A stretch of DNA of 53,023 bases from Belliella filtrata (GTDB lineage Bacteria > Bacteroidota > Bacteroidia > Cytophagales > Cyclobacteriaceae), in NCBI RefSeq assembly GCF_022549775.1, contig NZ_JAKZGP010000034.1, positions 1 to 53,023 of the forward strand. The letters are read 5' to 3'. Shown here piece after piece: positions 8,076 through 16,829 of the stretch. Positions within the stretch are counted from its first letter, which is position 1; every line of letters begins with the position of its first letter. The notes under the pieces were generated by a model that saw only the letters and a program-made list of their open reading frames with translations, was not told where the DNA came from and ran no database searches. A program made the position numbers and the translations under genes.

Positions 8076-9466
8076 GATTCTTTTCTAACAATACTTGCAG
8101 TCATAACGGCCTCACATACCAATGTGTTGCCTACATATGCTTCACCTTTCATTTTGGCAATACCCCTCCTGATAGGGGCAAGAAGTTCGCATTTGAAGAT
8201 GAGTGTATCTCCAGGCATGACCATTTTTCTAAATTTACAATTCTCTATACCTAAGAAATAGGTCCAATAATTCTCTGGATCTTCAACTGTACTTAATACC
8301 AAAATACCACCAGTTTGTGCCATTGCTTCCACTTGAAGCACTCCAGGCATTACTGGGTTGCCGGGGAAGTGCCCCATGAAAAAAGGCTCATTCATTGTTA
8401 CATTTTTTACTCCAGCCACAACGGTGTCATCCAGATAAATCACCTTATCAAGCAATTGAAAAGGATACCTATGAGGTAATATGTTGCTGATCTGAGCAAT
8501 GTCCATCACAGGAGGTAGCTTCGGATCATAATGTGGAATATGGCTCGGTCCAGCTTTTTCCATCGCTCGCTTGATTTTCTTCGCAAAAGCCACATTGGCA
8601 GCGTGTCCTGGTCTTGCAGCTAAAATCTGACCTTTGAGTGGTCTACCTACTAATGCGAGATCTCCCACTACATCTAACAGCTTGTGTCTAGCAGGCTCAT
8701 TCTTATACCTTAGATCTACATTGTTTAGAATGCCTTCTTTTCTTACTTCAACTTTCTCTTTGTTGAACATTTTCGCCAAGTGGGCTAGTTCTTTTTCTTC
8801 AACAACACGGTCAACTACAACTATCGCATTGTTTAAATCACCGCCTTTGATTAAGTTCTGGTTGTAAAGCATCTCTAGCTCGTGAAGAAAACAGAAGGTT
8901 CTACATGATGCAATTTCTGACTTGAACTGACTGATGTCTGTAATAGAGGCATGTTGCGAGCCTAAAACAGGTGAGTTGTAATCTACCATTACTGTAACTC
9001 TGTAGTCGTCCAAAGGCAAAGCTGCCATCTCTACTTCCCTGGAAGCATCTCTGTAGCTGATACTTTCTGGGATTTCAAAAAATCTTCTCAGCGCATTCTG
9101 CTCCTCTATGCCTGCACTTTCCAGTGCATCGATAAATTGTATAGAAGAACCATCCAAGATTGGAGGCTCTGGACCATCTAATTGAATAAGTACATTGTCA
9201 ATCTCCAGACCTACTAAAGCGGCCAATACGTGCTCTACTGTAAAAACCCTCGCACCACTTTGCTCTAGTGTAGTGCCTCTAGATACATCCACTACATTGT
9301 CTACGTCAGCATCTATGATTGGTAATCCTTCAATATCAATCCTTTGGAATTTGTATCCGTGATTTGGAGGAGCAGGCAAAAAAGTCATGTTTGAAATCAC
9401 CCCTGTGTGAAGTCCCACACCAGAAACTGTGACTTGTTTTTTTATTGTATGTTGTTTTACCCTCAT
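8072..9466 (-). CDS. lpxC/fabZ: Bifunctional LpxC deacetylase / FabZ dehydratase fusion
   Basis: 464 residues. The N-terminal part (about 1-300) is LpxC, the zinc UDP-3-O-acyl-GlcNAc deacetylase: GVGLHTGV, the metal histidine in FTVEHVLAAL and the second site in RHKLLDVVGDLAL. The C-terminal part (about 315-464) is FabZ, 3-hydroxyacyl-ACP dehydratase: LPHRYPFQLLDKV, then the catalytic GHFPGNPVMPG and QVEAMAQ. This fusion is characteristic of Bacteroidota. It joins the committed lipid A step to the enzyme that consumes the same 3-hydroxyacyl-ACP pool. It sits between lpxD and lpxA. Confidence 0.97.
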   Translation of the reverse strand: MRVKQHTIKKQVTVSGVGLHTGVISNMTFLPAPPNHGYKFQRIDIEGLPIIDADVDNVVDVSRGTTLEQSGARVFTVEHVLAALVGLEIDNVLIQLDGPEPPILDGSSIQFIDALESAGIEEQNALRRFFEIPESISYRDASREVEMAALPLDDYRVTVMVDYNSPVLGSQHASITDISQFKSEIASCRTFCFLHELEMLYNQNLIKGGDLNNAIVVVDRVVEEKELAHLAKMFNKEKVEVRKEGILNNVDLRYKNEPARHKLLDVVGDLALVGRPLKGQILAARPGHAANVAFAKKIKRAMEKAGPSHIPHYDPKLPPVMDIAQISNILPHRYPFQLLDKVIYLDDTVVAGVKNVTMNEPFFMGHFPGNPVMPGVLQVEAMAQTGGILVLSTVEDPENYWTYFLGIENCKFRKMVMPGDTLIFKCELLAPIRRGIAKMKGEAYVGNTLVCEAVMTASIVRKES

Positions 9467-9503
9467 AGGTATTAAATCCTGTGTTTGATTATCGTGCGTA
9501 AAT

Positions 9504-10526
9504 TTATTGTTTTTTTTCCAGTTCTCTCAATCGATCCTGAAGTATGGGTAGATTCTTGAAAATTGCGTAAGCTTTTAAAAAGCCTTTTAAATCCATACCC
9601 ATGTACCCAAAGAGTGTTTGATTCGGTTTTTCAACTGATTTTGAAATACCAGTATTAGCACCTATTGTTGTGTAATCGGCTATTTTTAAATGTCCTATTA
9701 TACCTGCTTTTCCAGCGATCACGCAGTTTTTTCCAATCTCAGTTGAGCCCGAAACTCCAGCTTGGGATGCGATGACTGTATTTTCACCGATAGTTACATT
9801 GTGCGCAATCTGTACCAGATTGTCTATTTTCACACCTTTTTTAATCAATGTAGATCCCATGGTGGCACAATCTATTGTGGTATTAGAACCTATACTTACG
9901 AAATCTTCTATGATTACATTCCCCACTTGAGGAATAGCTTTGTAAGTTCCGTCTGTCTGCGGAGCAAATCCAAATCCATCTGACCCTACTACAGTGTTCG
10001 GGTGGATTTCACAATAAGAACCTATAATAGTGTCAGAGATTATTTTGACCCCTGGATGTATGATGCAGTTGTCACCAATTTTTACATTATCTCCTATATA
10101 TACATGAGGGAATATCTTACAATGATTTCCAATGATGCAGTTTTTGCCCACATAAGAAAATGCTCCAAGGTAATGACCTTCGCCAATATGGCTGGATTGG
10201 TCAAAGAAAGATGGTGTCTCAATACCCGATTTATTGGATTTTGTAAATTGGGAATAGGCTTCGAGAATCTGAGTGAACCCTGTATAGGCATCTTCTACTC
10301 TTATCAAGGTAGTTTTGATATCCTTTTTTGGCTGAAAGTTTTTTGAAACAATTACCGCAGACGCTTTGGTATGGTATATGAAGTTTTCATATTTCTCATT
10401 TGAAAGAAAGCTGATACCACCAGGCATTCCTTCTTGAATCTTATCTAATCTATTTACGGTAGCTGATCCATTTCCTTCAACTTTACCATTGAGAAGTGCA
10501 GCTACCTGTTCGACGGTAAATTCCAT
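9504..10526 (-). CDS. lpxD: UDP-3-O-acylglucosamine N-acyltransferase (LpxD)
   Basis: 340 residues. LpxD adds the second, N-linked hydroxyacyl chain to the lipid A precursor. The N-terminal uridine-binding domain (about 1-100, MEFTVEQVAALLNGKVEGN) is followed by a hexapeptide-repeat helix with LGAFSYVGKNCIIGNHCKI, NTVVGSDGFGFAP and the catalytic-histidine region VQIAHNVTIGENTVIASQAG. The C-terminal helix ends LRELEKK. It is 15 bp downstream of the HD-hydrolase gene and 37 bp upstream of lpxC/fabZ. Confidence 0.96.
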   Translation of the reverse strand: MEFTVEQVAALLNGKVEGNGSATVNRLDKIQEGMPGGISFLSNEKYENFIYHTKASAVIVSKNFQPKKDIKTTLIRVEDAYTGFTQILEAYSQFTKSNKSGIETPSFFDQSSHIGEGHYLGAFSYVGKNCIIGNHCKIFPHVYIGDNVKIGDNCIIHPGVKIISDTIIGSYCEIHPNTVVGSDGFGFAPQTDGTYKAIPQVGNVIIEDFVSIGSNTTIDCATMGSTLIKKGVKIDNLVQIAHNVTIGENTVIASQAGVSGSTEIGKNCVIAGKAGIIGHLKIADYTTIGANTGISKSVEKPNQTLFGYMGMDLKGFLKAYAIFKNLPILQDRLRELEKKQ

Positions 10527-10541
10527 TTTCTGAGTATTTGG

Positions 10542-11780
10542 CTACAAAGTTAAATTTTTAGCACGACAAGCATAGTGTTTTTTAACGATTTTGCTCATCG
10601 CTTTGATATTTGGTAAGTCAGCAGCTTGTGCTACGTCAATGATTTCCCCTTTCTTGGTAAGGATATGAATGCGTTCTTTGGCAACATAAGCATTGTTGCT
10701 AATGGAGCCGCAGGAAAAGAAATATTTCATATCCTCATCTGGGACGCCCAATTTATTTTGTGTTTTATTCCAAAGGTCTTGAAGTTCTTCTTGAGAGAAT
10801 TCTTCACTATTCAAATTAATTTTGAATAAGTTTCTCTGTAAAAACATACTCGAGATATTTCTTAATACATAATCTGAATCTTTTTTCCAGAGTTTGATTC
10901 CTCCCCAGATGTCGTAGTCGTCTAACTCTAGGAAGGTTTGAATTAAGTCTTTCGAGTTTTTGAAATCCTCCAAAGTAAAATCATTACCTAAAAAGTGCAT
11001 GAATTCGTCCGTGCCCTTGATACTTTGTCCACTCTGTACTAAATCTTTGGCTCTGCTAATGAGGTTGATGAGCATTTTCTCTGCAGATACGGTGGTTTTG
11101 TGAAGGTAAACTTGCCAATACATCAGTCTTCTTGCACTTAGGAAGTTCTCTATGCTGTACAGCCCTTTTTCCTCGACTACCAGTTGATCATTCTTGATAG
11201 CCATCATTTTTATGATTCTATCAGCACCTATTGTACCTTCTGATACACCTGTAAAAAAACAATCCCTTTGCAAATAATCAAGCCTATCTATGTCAAGTTG
11301 GCTTGAAACAAGCTGATGGAAGAATTTTCTATCATATTGATTCTTAAAAATTCTTAAAGCAAGGTCCAGTTGGCCATGTAATTGCTGATTAAGTTCATCG
11401 ATCACCAGAAGTGAAAGAGATTCATGATGAATGTTTTTCAGCAAAGAGAACTCTAAAGCATGCGAAAAAGGACCATGCCCAATATCATGTAGTAATATAG
11501 CAATCAATGCAGCTTCATACTCTTCATCACTTATTTCATTACCTTTATTCCTTAGATTGTCCAGGGTGATGCTCATCAAATGCATTGCGCCTATAGCGTG
11601 ATGGAATCTGGTATGTAAAGCACCAGGGTAAACAAAGTCTGTCAAACCCAATTGTTTGATTCGACGTAACCTTTGGAAGTATGGGTGATCAATGATAGTA
11701 AAAATCAATTCACTCGGTATGGTGATAAATCCATACACTGGGTCATTTAATATTTTGCGGCTTTTCAATGTCTCGGACAT
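10542..11780 (-). CDS. HD-domain phosphohydrolase (dNTPase-like)
   Basis: 412 residues of the COG1078-type HD superfamily, related to dGTP triphosphohydrolases. The HD metal motif is complete: HTRFHHAIGAMHL, then LLHDIGHGPFSHALE and later SSQLDIDRLDYLQRD. The substrate is probably a nucleotide, but this is family inference. I place the start at ATG 11780 (MSETLKSRKIL), not at the longer frame that would run into porX. First gene of the lipid A operon, reading away from porX. Its presence at the head of lpxD-lpxC/fabZ-lpxA is a known Bacteroidota gene order with no explained link. Confidence 0.88.
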   Translation of the reverse strand: MSETLKSRKILNDPVYGFITIPSELIFTIIDHPYFQRLRRIKQLGLTDFVYPGALHTRFHHAIGAMHLMSITLDNLRNKGNEISDEEYEAALIAILLHDIGHGPFSHALEFSLLKNIHHESLSLLVIDELNQQLHGQLDLALRIFKNQYDRKFFHQLVSSQLDIDRLDYLQRDCFFTGVSEGTIGADRIIKMMAIKNDQLVVEEKGLYSIENFLSARRLMYWQVYLHKTTVSAEKMLINLISRAKDLVQSGQSIKGTDEFMHFLGNDFTLEDFKNSKDLIQTFLELDDYDIWGGIKLWKKDSDYVLRNISSMFLQRNLFKINLNSEEFSQEELQDLWNKTQNKLGVPDEDMKYFFSCGSISNNAYVAKERIHILTKKGEIIDVAQAADLPNIKAMSKIVKKHYACRAKNLTL

Positions 11781-11791
11781 TTGATTTGTTT

Positions 11792-11799
11792 CAAAAGTA
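11792..11799 (-). promoter_or_regulatory. Probable -7 element for the lipid A operon (TACTTTTG)
   Basis: On the minus strand this reads TACTTTTG, a full match to TAnnTTTG, 12 bp before the HD-hydrolase ATG. It lies in the 51-bp gap shared with porX, so regulators binding here could affect both operons. Confidence 0.45.
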
Positions 11800-11831
11800 A
11801 ATATAATTTTAAACGATATAAACGGAATCCT

Positions 11832-13391
11832 ATGCAAAAGTACAAAATCCTTTGGGCGGATGATGAAATAGACCTTCTCAAACCTCATATATTATTTCTA
11901 CAGCAAAAAAACTATGATATCAGTACTGTCAATAGTGGTTTGGATGCTATCGAACTGGTAGAGCAAAACAACTACGACGTAATCTTTCTAGATGAAATGA
12001 TGCCTGGTATGACAGGACTGGAGACATTACAGCAGATCAAGCTGATCAAACCTCAAATACCTGTAGTAATGATTACCAAAAGTGAAGAGGAGCATATCAT
12101 GGATGATGCCATAGGTGGGAAAATTGCGGATTACTTGATCAAACCTATCAATCCTAATCAGATTCTACTTTCTGTTAAAAAAATCCTTCAAAATAAGCAG
12201 TTGATTTCAGAGAAAACAAATCTTTCCTACAGGCAGGATTTTATGAATATCAGTATGGCTTGTAGTGATGCCTCAACACATCAAGAATGGACTGATATTT
12301 ACAAAAAGCTAACGTATTGGGAGCTAGAAATTGATAAAACTGAGAATAAAAGTATGCATGAAGTCCTTGAGACTCAAAAAGTAGAGGCTAATGCAGCTTT
12401 TGCCAAGTTCATTAAAAATAACTATTTAGATTGGCTTAATGACTCGAAATCAGATCGTCCAGTGCTTTCTCACCATTTGATGAAGGAAAAAGTGTTTCCA
12501 CATCTCAAGGAAGGAAAGCCATTATTCTTTGTAGTAATAGATAACCTCAGATTGGATCAATGGGAGGACTTAGAGCCTTTGGTACATGAGTATTTTAATA
12601 CCAAAGAAGATGAGACTTATTACAGTATTTTACCTACGACTACAGCTTTTGCAAGAAATGCCCTGTTTAGTGGTATGATGCCAGCTGATATGGCTAGATT
12701 TCATCCAGACCTTTGGGAAGGAGAAGATACGGATGAGGGTAAAAATAATAAGGAAGAAGAATTTCTTGCTGAAAACCTTCACAAAAACAGGTTGAACATA
12801 AGGTACAGCTACAACAAAGTGATACAAGCATATCAGGGAAGAAATCTTGTGGATCAGTTTCATTCACTTCTGAACAATGATCTCAATGTAGTCGTGTTCA
12901 ACTTTGTAGATATGATGTCTCATGCACGTACAGATATGAAAATGATCAGAGAACTAGCCCCAGATGAATCTGCTTACCGTTCTTTGACGAAAAGTTGGTT
13001 TGAGCATTCTAGTCTCTTTGACCTTTTCAAAAAAATAAGTGCAGCAGGGGCTGAACTCATTGTAACTACTGACCATGGTACAAAAAGGGTTAATAAACCC
13101 TACAAGATTATAGGTGATAAGAATGTGACTACAAACTTAAGATATAAACAAGGTAAGAATTTGAATTTTGAGAGCGGGAAGGTTTTTGAGATTAGTAGGC
13201 CTGAAGATGCCAAGTTGCCAAGATTTAATGTGTCTACAAGTTATGTTTTTGCCGTAGAAGATTATTTCTTTGCATATCCAAACAATTACAATTATTATGT
13301 AAACTTTTACAAGGACACTTTCCAACATGGAGGAGTTTCTTTGGAAGAGATAATAATTCCAGTAGTTCATTTATTACCAAAGAATAATTGA
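11832..13391 (+). CDS. porX: PorX: response regulator with PglZ phosphatase-like domain
   Basis: 519 residues, matching the usual PorX length of about 518. The receiver domain covers 1-120, with the acidic pair at D10-D11, phospho-acceptor D54 (FLDEMMP) and K104 (LIKPI). A helical linker leads to a PglZ-type alkaline-phosphatase-fold domain with metal ligands in FFVVIDNLRLDQW (about residue 236) and TTDHGTKRV (about 415). PorX with kinase PorY controls type IX secretion genes in Bacteroidota, and phosphodiesterase activity has been reported for the PglZ domain. I chose ATG 11832 (MQKYKILWADDE) over the TTG at 11781. First gene of porX-tsaE-ald; no porY is in the window. Confidence 0.94.
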   Translation: MQKYKILWADDEIDLLKPHILFLQQKNYDISTVNSGLDAIELVEQNNYDVIFLDEMMPGMTGLETLQQIKLIKPQIPVVMITKSEEEHIMDDAIGGKIADYLIKPINPNQILLSVKKILQNKQLISEKTNLSYRQDFMNISMACSDASTHQEWTDIYKKLTYWELEIDKTENKSMHEVLETQKVEANAAFAKFIKNNYLDWLNDSKSDRPVLSHHLMKEKVFPHLKEGKPLFFVVIDNLRLDQWEDLEPLVHEYFNTKEDETYYSILPTTTAFARNALFSGMMPADMARFHPDLWEGEDTDEGKNNKEEEFLAENLHKNRLNIRYSYNKVIQAYQGRNLVDQFHSLLNNDLNVVVFNFVDMMSHARTDMKMIRELAPDESAYRSLTKSWFEHSSLFDLFKKISAAGAELIVTTDHGTKRVNKPYKIIGDKNVTTNLRYKQGKNLNFESGKVFEISRPEDAKLPRFNVSTSYVFAVEDYFFAYPNNYNYYVNFYKDTFQHGGVSLEEIIIPVVHLLPKNN

Positions 13392-13395
13392 TAAA

Positions 13396-13839
13396 TTGAG
13401 AAAAATCTATTGTGAGCGTATTGAGCATCTAGATGCTGTGGCAAAAGAACTCGTAGAAAGCTGCGAGGATGAGCTTATCTGGGTGTTTAGGGGCCAAATG
13501 GGGGCTGGTAAGACTACACTAATAAAGGCAATTGCAAAGCAATTTGGAATTACCGAAGTAGTTACTAGTCCTACTTTCTCTATTGTAAACGAATACGTGA
13601 ATGAAGATAGGGAGAAGTTTTTTCATTTTGACTTCTATAGAATCGATGATCAGGAGGAAGTATTAGAGATTGGAGTAGAGGAATACTTCTACAGTGGTAG
13701 TAGATGCTGGATAGAATGGGCGGAAAAAATCCCAGACTATATTCCAGAGTCTTTCATTTTGATTAATTTAGAAGTTGACAAGAGCGAGGTAAGGGAAATT
13801 AGCATTTCAAAAATTATTAATGGAGTACAGTATGGTTGA
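13396..13839 (+). CDS. tsaE: tRNA t6A biosynthesis ATPase TsaE
   Basis: 147 residues. TsaE is the ATPase that drives the TsaBD complex in forming threonylcarbamoyladenosine at position 37 of ANN-decoding tRNAs. Walker A is FRGQMGAGKTTLIKAI; the switch region TSPTFSIVNEY and the DFYRID and WIEWAEKI motifs are all present. The start is a TTG at 13396, 5 bp after the porX stop, and no in-frame ATG precedes Walker A. It overlaps ald by up to 20 bp. The porX-tsaE-ald order recurs in Bacteroidota. Confidence 0.93.
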   Translation: MRKIYCERIEHLDAVAKELVESCEDELIWVFRGQMGAGKTTLIKAIAKQFGITEVVTSPTFSIVNEYVNEDREKFFHFDFYRIDDQEEVLEIGVEEYFYSGSRCWIEWAEKIPDYIPESFILINLEVDKSEVREISISKIINGVQYG

Positions 13840-15034
13840 TGTTACTGAGGCTGTTGAGATTCTTCCAAAGGAAGCTTCCGCAAAGTTGAAACCAAAGAAA
13901 GAAGAGTTGTTGATAGGAGTACCTAAGGAAATGGATGCTCAAGAGAAACGTGTTCTTTTGACTCCTGAAGCAGTACGACTACTAGTGGCTAATGGAATCA
14001 ATGTAGTTGTAGAGCAAGGAGCTGGAGATAACTCAAAGTTTACAGATAAAGACTATGCTGATGCAGGAGCAAAAGTAGTACTGACAGCCAAAGAAGCATT
14101 GGAAGTAGATGTAGTACTTAAAGTAGAGCCACCTACTTTGGAAGAAATTGCACATATGCAATCTGGGAGCTGTCTAATTTCAGCACTTCAGATAGGGCGT
14201 CAATCGGCTCAGTATATACATGCACTTAATGCAAAAAAAATCACAGCGGTGTCTTTTGAGCACTTAGAGGATAAAGTTGGAGGCATGCCAGTAGTACGTG
14301 CGATGAGTGAGATAGCTGGCTCCACTGTTATGCTGATAGCCTCAGAGTATTTGTCCAGTGTCAATGATGGTAAAGGATTGATTTTGGGAGGAGTGACTGG
14401 AGTGCCACCTACACAAGTTGTGATTATTGGTGCAGGAACTGTAGCCGAATATGCGGCAAGGACTGCACTTGGTCTTGGTGCCAATATAAAAGTATTTGAT
14501 AATCAAATATATAAGCTAAGAAGGATTAAGCAGCTTCTTGGTCAGCAAGTGTTTACATCAACCATAGATAACGTAACTTTGGCGCAAGCACTCAAAGAGG
14601 CAGATGTGGTGATAGGTGCACTTAGAGCAGAAAAAGGGAAGAATAAAATTGTCGTAACTGAAGAGATGGTGGCGGCAATGATGCCTGGAAGTATCATTAT
14701 AGATGTAAGTATAGACCAAGGGGGCTGTATAGAAACTGCCGAAATGACTTCTCATGATCAGCCTACTTATAAAAAGCATGAAATAATTCACTATTGTGTA
14801 CCGAATATTGCCTCACGTGTATCGAGAACAGCCTCAGTAGCATTGAGTAATATATTTACACCTATTGTTCTTCAAATGTCAGACTTAAAAGGTGCTGAAG
14901 AGATGATTTTTAATTACAAATGGTTTATGAAAGGAGTATACACCTATAGAGGTAGCTTGACAAACGCTCATCTGGCAAGGCGATTTGCCATGAGCCATAA
15001 GGAGCTCCAATTACTATTAGCGGCTAGATATTAA
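13820..15034 (+). CDS. ald: Alanine dehydrogenase
   Basis: 404 residues of the alanine dehydrogenase/pyridine nucleotide transhydrogenase N-terminal family, which interconverts alanine and pyruvate plus ammonia with NAD. The substrate domain begins GVPKEMDAQEKRVLLTPEAV; the NAD fold has VVIIGAGTVAEYAARTALGL. It is about 30 residues longer than the Bacillus enzyme because of an N-terminal extension, as in other Bacteroidota. An alternative start is ATG 13832. The last 4 bp overlap tail to tail with the response regulator on the other strand (TTAA shared by both stops). Confidence 0.92.
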   Translation: MEYSMVDVTEAVEILPKEASAKLKPKKEELLIGVPKEMDAQEKRVLLTPEAVRLLVANGINVVVEQGAGDNSKFTDKDYADAGAKVVLTAKEALEVDVVLKVEPPTLEEIAHMQSGSCLISALQIGRQSAQYIHALNAKKITAVSFEHLEDKVGGMPVVRAMSEIAGSTVMLIASEYLSSVNDGKGLILGGVTGVPPTQVVIIGAGTVAEYAARTALGLGANIKVFDNQIYKLRRIKQLLGQQVFTSTIDNVTLAQALKEADVVIGALRAEKGKNKIVVTEEMVAAMMPGSIIIDVSIDQGGCIETAEMTSHDQPTYKKHEIIHYCVPNIASRVSRTASVALSNIFTPIVLQMSDLKGAEEMIFNYKWFMKGVYTYRGSLTNAHLARRFAMSHKELQLLLAARY

Positions 15035-15504
15035 GAAAGTAGGTTTTGTCTCAATAGAAATTCAAGTTGATCATTTGCTTTAAGGAGATCTTCGGTAAGT
15101 TTTTTATTTTCACGCCTTAGAGAGAGTACTTCAAAAGCATTATTGATTACAGTCTTTAGATAGTCTTCTTCCCATGGTTTGGTAAGGTAGTGGTAAACTT
15201 GACCTTTGTTGATGGCGTCGATTACTGCCTGTATGTCAGTATAACCAGTCAAGAGAATTCTAATGGGATCAGGATATAGCGGGATAATTGACGCCAAGAA
15301 ATCTACACCAGTTTCTTCTGGCATTCTTTGATCTGTGATAATTATATCTACTTCTTGAGTTTTCAACAATTCCCTTGCTTCAGGAGCAGAAATTGCTATC
15401 GCTACTTTGTAGTCACGTCTGAAAGTAGCTTTAAAAGCTTGTAGGTTATTTTCTTCATCATCTACATACAAAATCCGAATTTTATCTTCTCTTCGATCAG
15501 GCAT
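15031..15504 (-). CDS. Single-domain response regulator with coiled-coil tail
   Basis: 157 residues. The receiver domain has acidic D15-D16 (YVDDEENN), phospho-acceptor D58 (IITDQRMP) and K109 (LTKPW). The C-terminal 35 residues (SLRRENKKLTEDLLKANDQL) form a coiled coil; there is no DNA-binding or enzymatic output. It is clearly related to the receiver of the hybrid protein at 19636-20736: both share TDQRMP/ADQRMP, DPIRILLTGY/DPVRILLTGY and VIDAINKG. It reads away from the kinase operon across a 221-bp gap. It probably acts as a phosphate-accepting partner of those kinases. Confidence 0.85.
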   Translation of the reverse strand: MPDRREDKIRILYVDDEENNLQAFKATFRRDYKVAIAISAPEARELLKTQEVDIIITDQRMPEETGVDFLASIIPLYPDPIRILLTGYTDIQAVIDAINKGQVYHYLTKPWEEDYLKTVINNAFEVLSLRRENKKLTEDLLKANDQLEFLLRQNLLS

Positions 15505-15725
15505 TTAATTGTATATTATGGGTGTAATTTCGCTTTTTATACCTAGGAAAAATTCTTTTGTTTGTTGAATCTTTTTAGAATCAATTAAAATCATTATTTT
15601 TCATGGCAGTTATTACCAAATATCTAAAATAAATTTCATTTGAAGGAACATTTTTCGGCTTTTTAATATGAAAGTAAATACAAAAATATAACTTTACCAG
15701 TATCAATCACCCTTGATATATTTCA

Positions 15726-16829
15726 ATGCTCACTCAGAAAAAATTAGATTTGGAACGTTTAGAAGACGTTTTGATTTTAGAATGCTATGAAAAAAAGGAT
15801 TTGGCGATAGCTGAAGAATTAAAATCCAAGGATTTTATTGCTGTTTATGATGAGTTGGACAGTCAAGTTAGTGAACTCATTAAATTAAGAAATCCGGCTA
15901 AGAAATACACAAAAGAGGAACTAAGTAAAGCTGTAGAATTATTTTTTGAGGAGAAAGAAAGGACTTCATATGGTGTTTGGGTTTACTATCCTTGGAAAAA
16001 GGCTATGGTTAGGCTGTTACCAGAGGAAGATTTTGTAGCTGTGCGTACAGTGCGCAACAAATACAAGATTACTCAAGAAGAGCAAGATGAGCTTTCAACA
16101 AAAATAATAGGGATAATTGGACTTTCAGTAGGTCAAAGTGTAGCTATTAGCCTTGCTATGGAACGCTTGTTTGGTGAGTTGAGAATAGCGGATTTTGATA
16201 CATTGGAGCTTGGTAATATGAATAGATTGAGGACAAGTGTTCTCCATCTTGGTCTGCCTAAAGTGATATTAGTGAAAAGAGAAATAGCCGAGATTGATCC
16301 TTTTTTGAAAGTGACAGTATTTCCAAATGGGATTACGGATAAAAACATGGAGGCATTCTTCACAGATGGAGGGCAGTTGGATTTACTTATAGAGGAGTGT
16401 GATAGTCTACCAATCAAGATCAAGTCGAGGCTTTTTGCAAAATCTCATGGGATTCCAGTGATTATGGATACGAGCGATAGAGGGATGGTAGACATCGAAA
16501 GGTTTGATGTCGATAAAAACCGACCAGTTTTTCATGGTTTATTAGAGCAGTTTGGAAATGAAGAGGATTTGGTGGCTAAAGCACAAACATATTATGTAGA
16601 AATGTTGATGTCCATTTTGGATTTTTCAAAAATATCAGCGAAGGGAAAAGCAAGTCTTGCAGAGATGGGTAAGACGATTTCGAATTGGCCACAATTGGGG
16701 ACATCTGTAATCATGGGGGGGGCAATGTGTGCTCACTATGCTAGGAAAATACTTTTGAATGAAGTAGTGACGTCGGGACGAAATTATATTGATTTAGATC
16801 ATTTCTTTGCCACTGAAAATGAAAGTTAA
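15726..16829 (+). CDS. E1/ThiF-like adenylyltransferase-fold protein (Rv1355c-like)
   Basis: 367 residues. The middle holds an E1/ThiF/MoeB Rossmann fold: IGIIGLSVGQS (about residue 128), IADFDTLELGNMNRLR with the conserved Asn-Arg, then LVKREIAEIDPFLKV and the aspartate region EECDSLPIKIKSR. The zinc-binding CxxC pairs of MoeB/ThiF are missing, and no clear catalytic cysteine follows. The N-terminal 120 residues are helical and unassigned. It resembles Rv1355c-family proteins but lacks the nitroreductase-like half often fused to them. It leads a four-gene operon and overlaps the next gene by 11 bp. Adenylation of a carboxylate is the family expectation; the substrate is unknown. Confidence 0.78.
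   Translation: MLTQKKLDLERLEDVLILECYEKKDLAIAEELKSKDFIAVYDELDSQVSELIKLRNPAKKYTKEELSKAVELFFEEKERTSYGVWVYYPWKKAMVRLLPEEDFVAVRTVRNKYKITQEEQDELSTKIIGIIGLSVGQSVAISLAMERLFGELRIADFDTLELGNMNRLRTSVLHLGLPKVILVKREIAEIDPFLKVTVFPNGITDKNMEAFFTDGGQLDLLIEECDSLPIKIKSRLFAKSHGIPVIMDTSDRGMVDIERFDVDKNRPVFHGLLEQFGNEEDLVAKAQTYYVEMLMSILDFSKISAKGKASLAEMGKTISNWPQLGTSVIMGGAMCAHYARKILLNEVVTSGRNYIDLDHFFATENES

Noticed and set aside
9762-10346. Plus-strand open frames opposite lpxD
   Set aside because: Shadows of the hexapeptide-repeat coding sequence; lpxD is complete and unambiguous.
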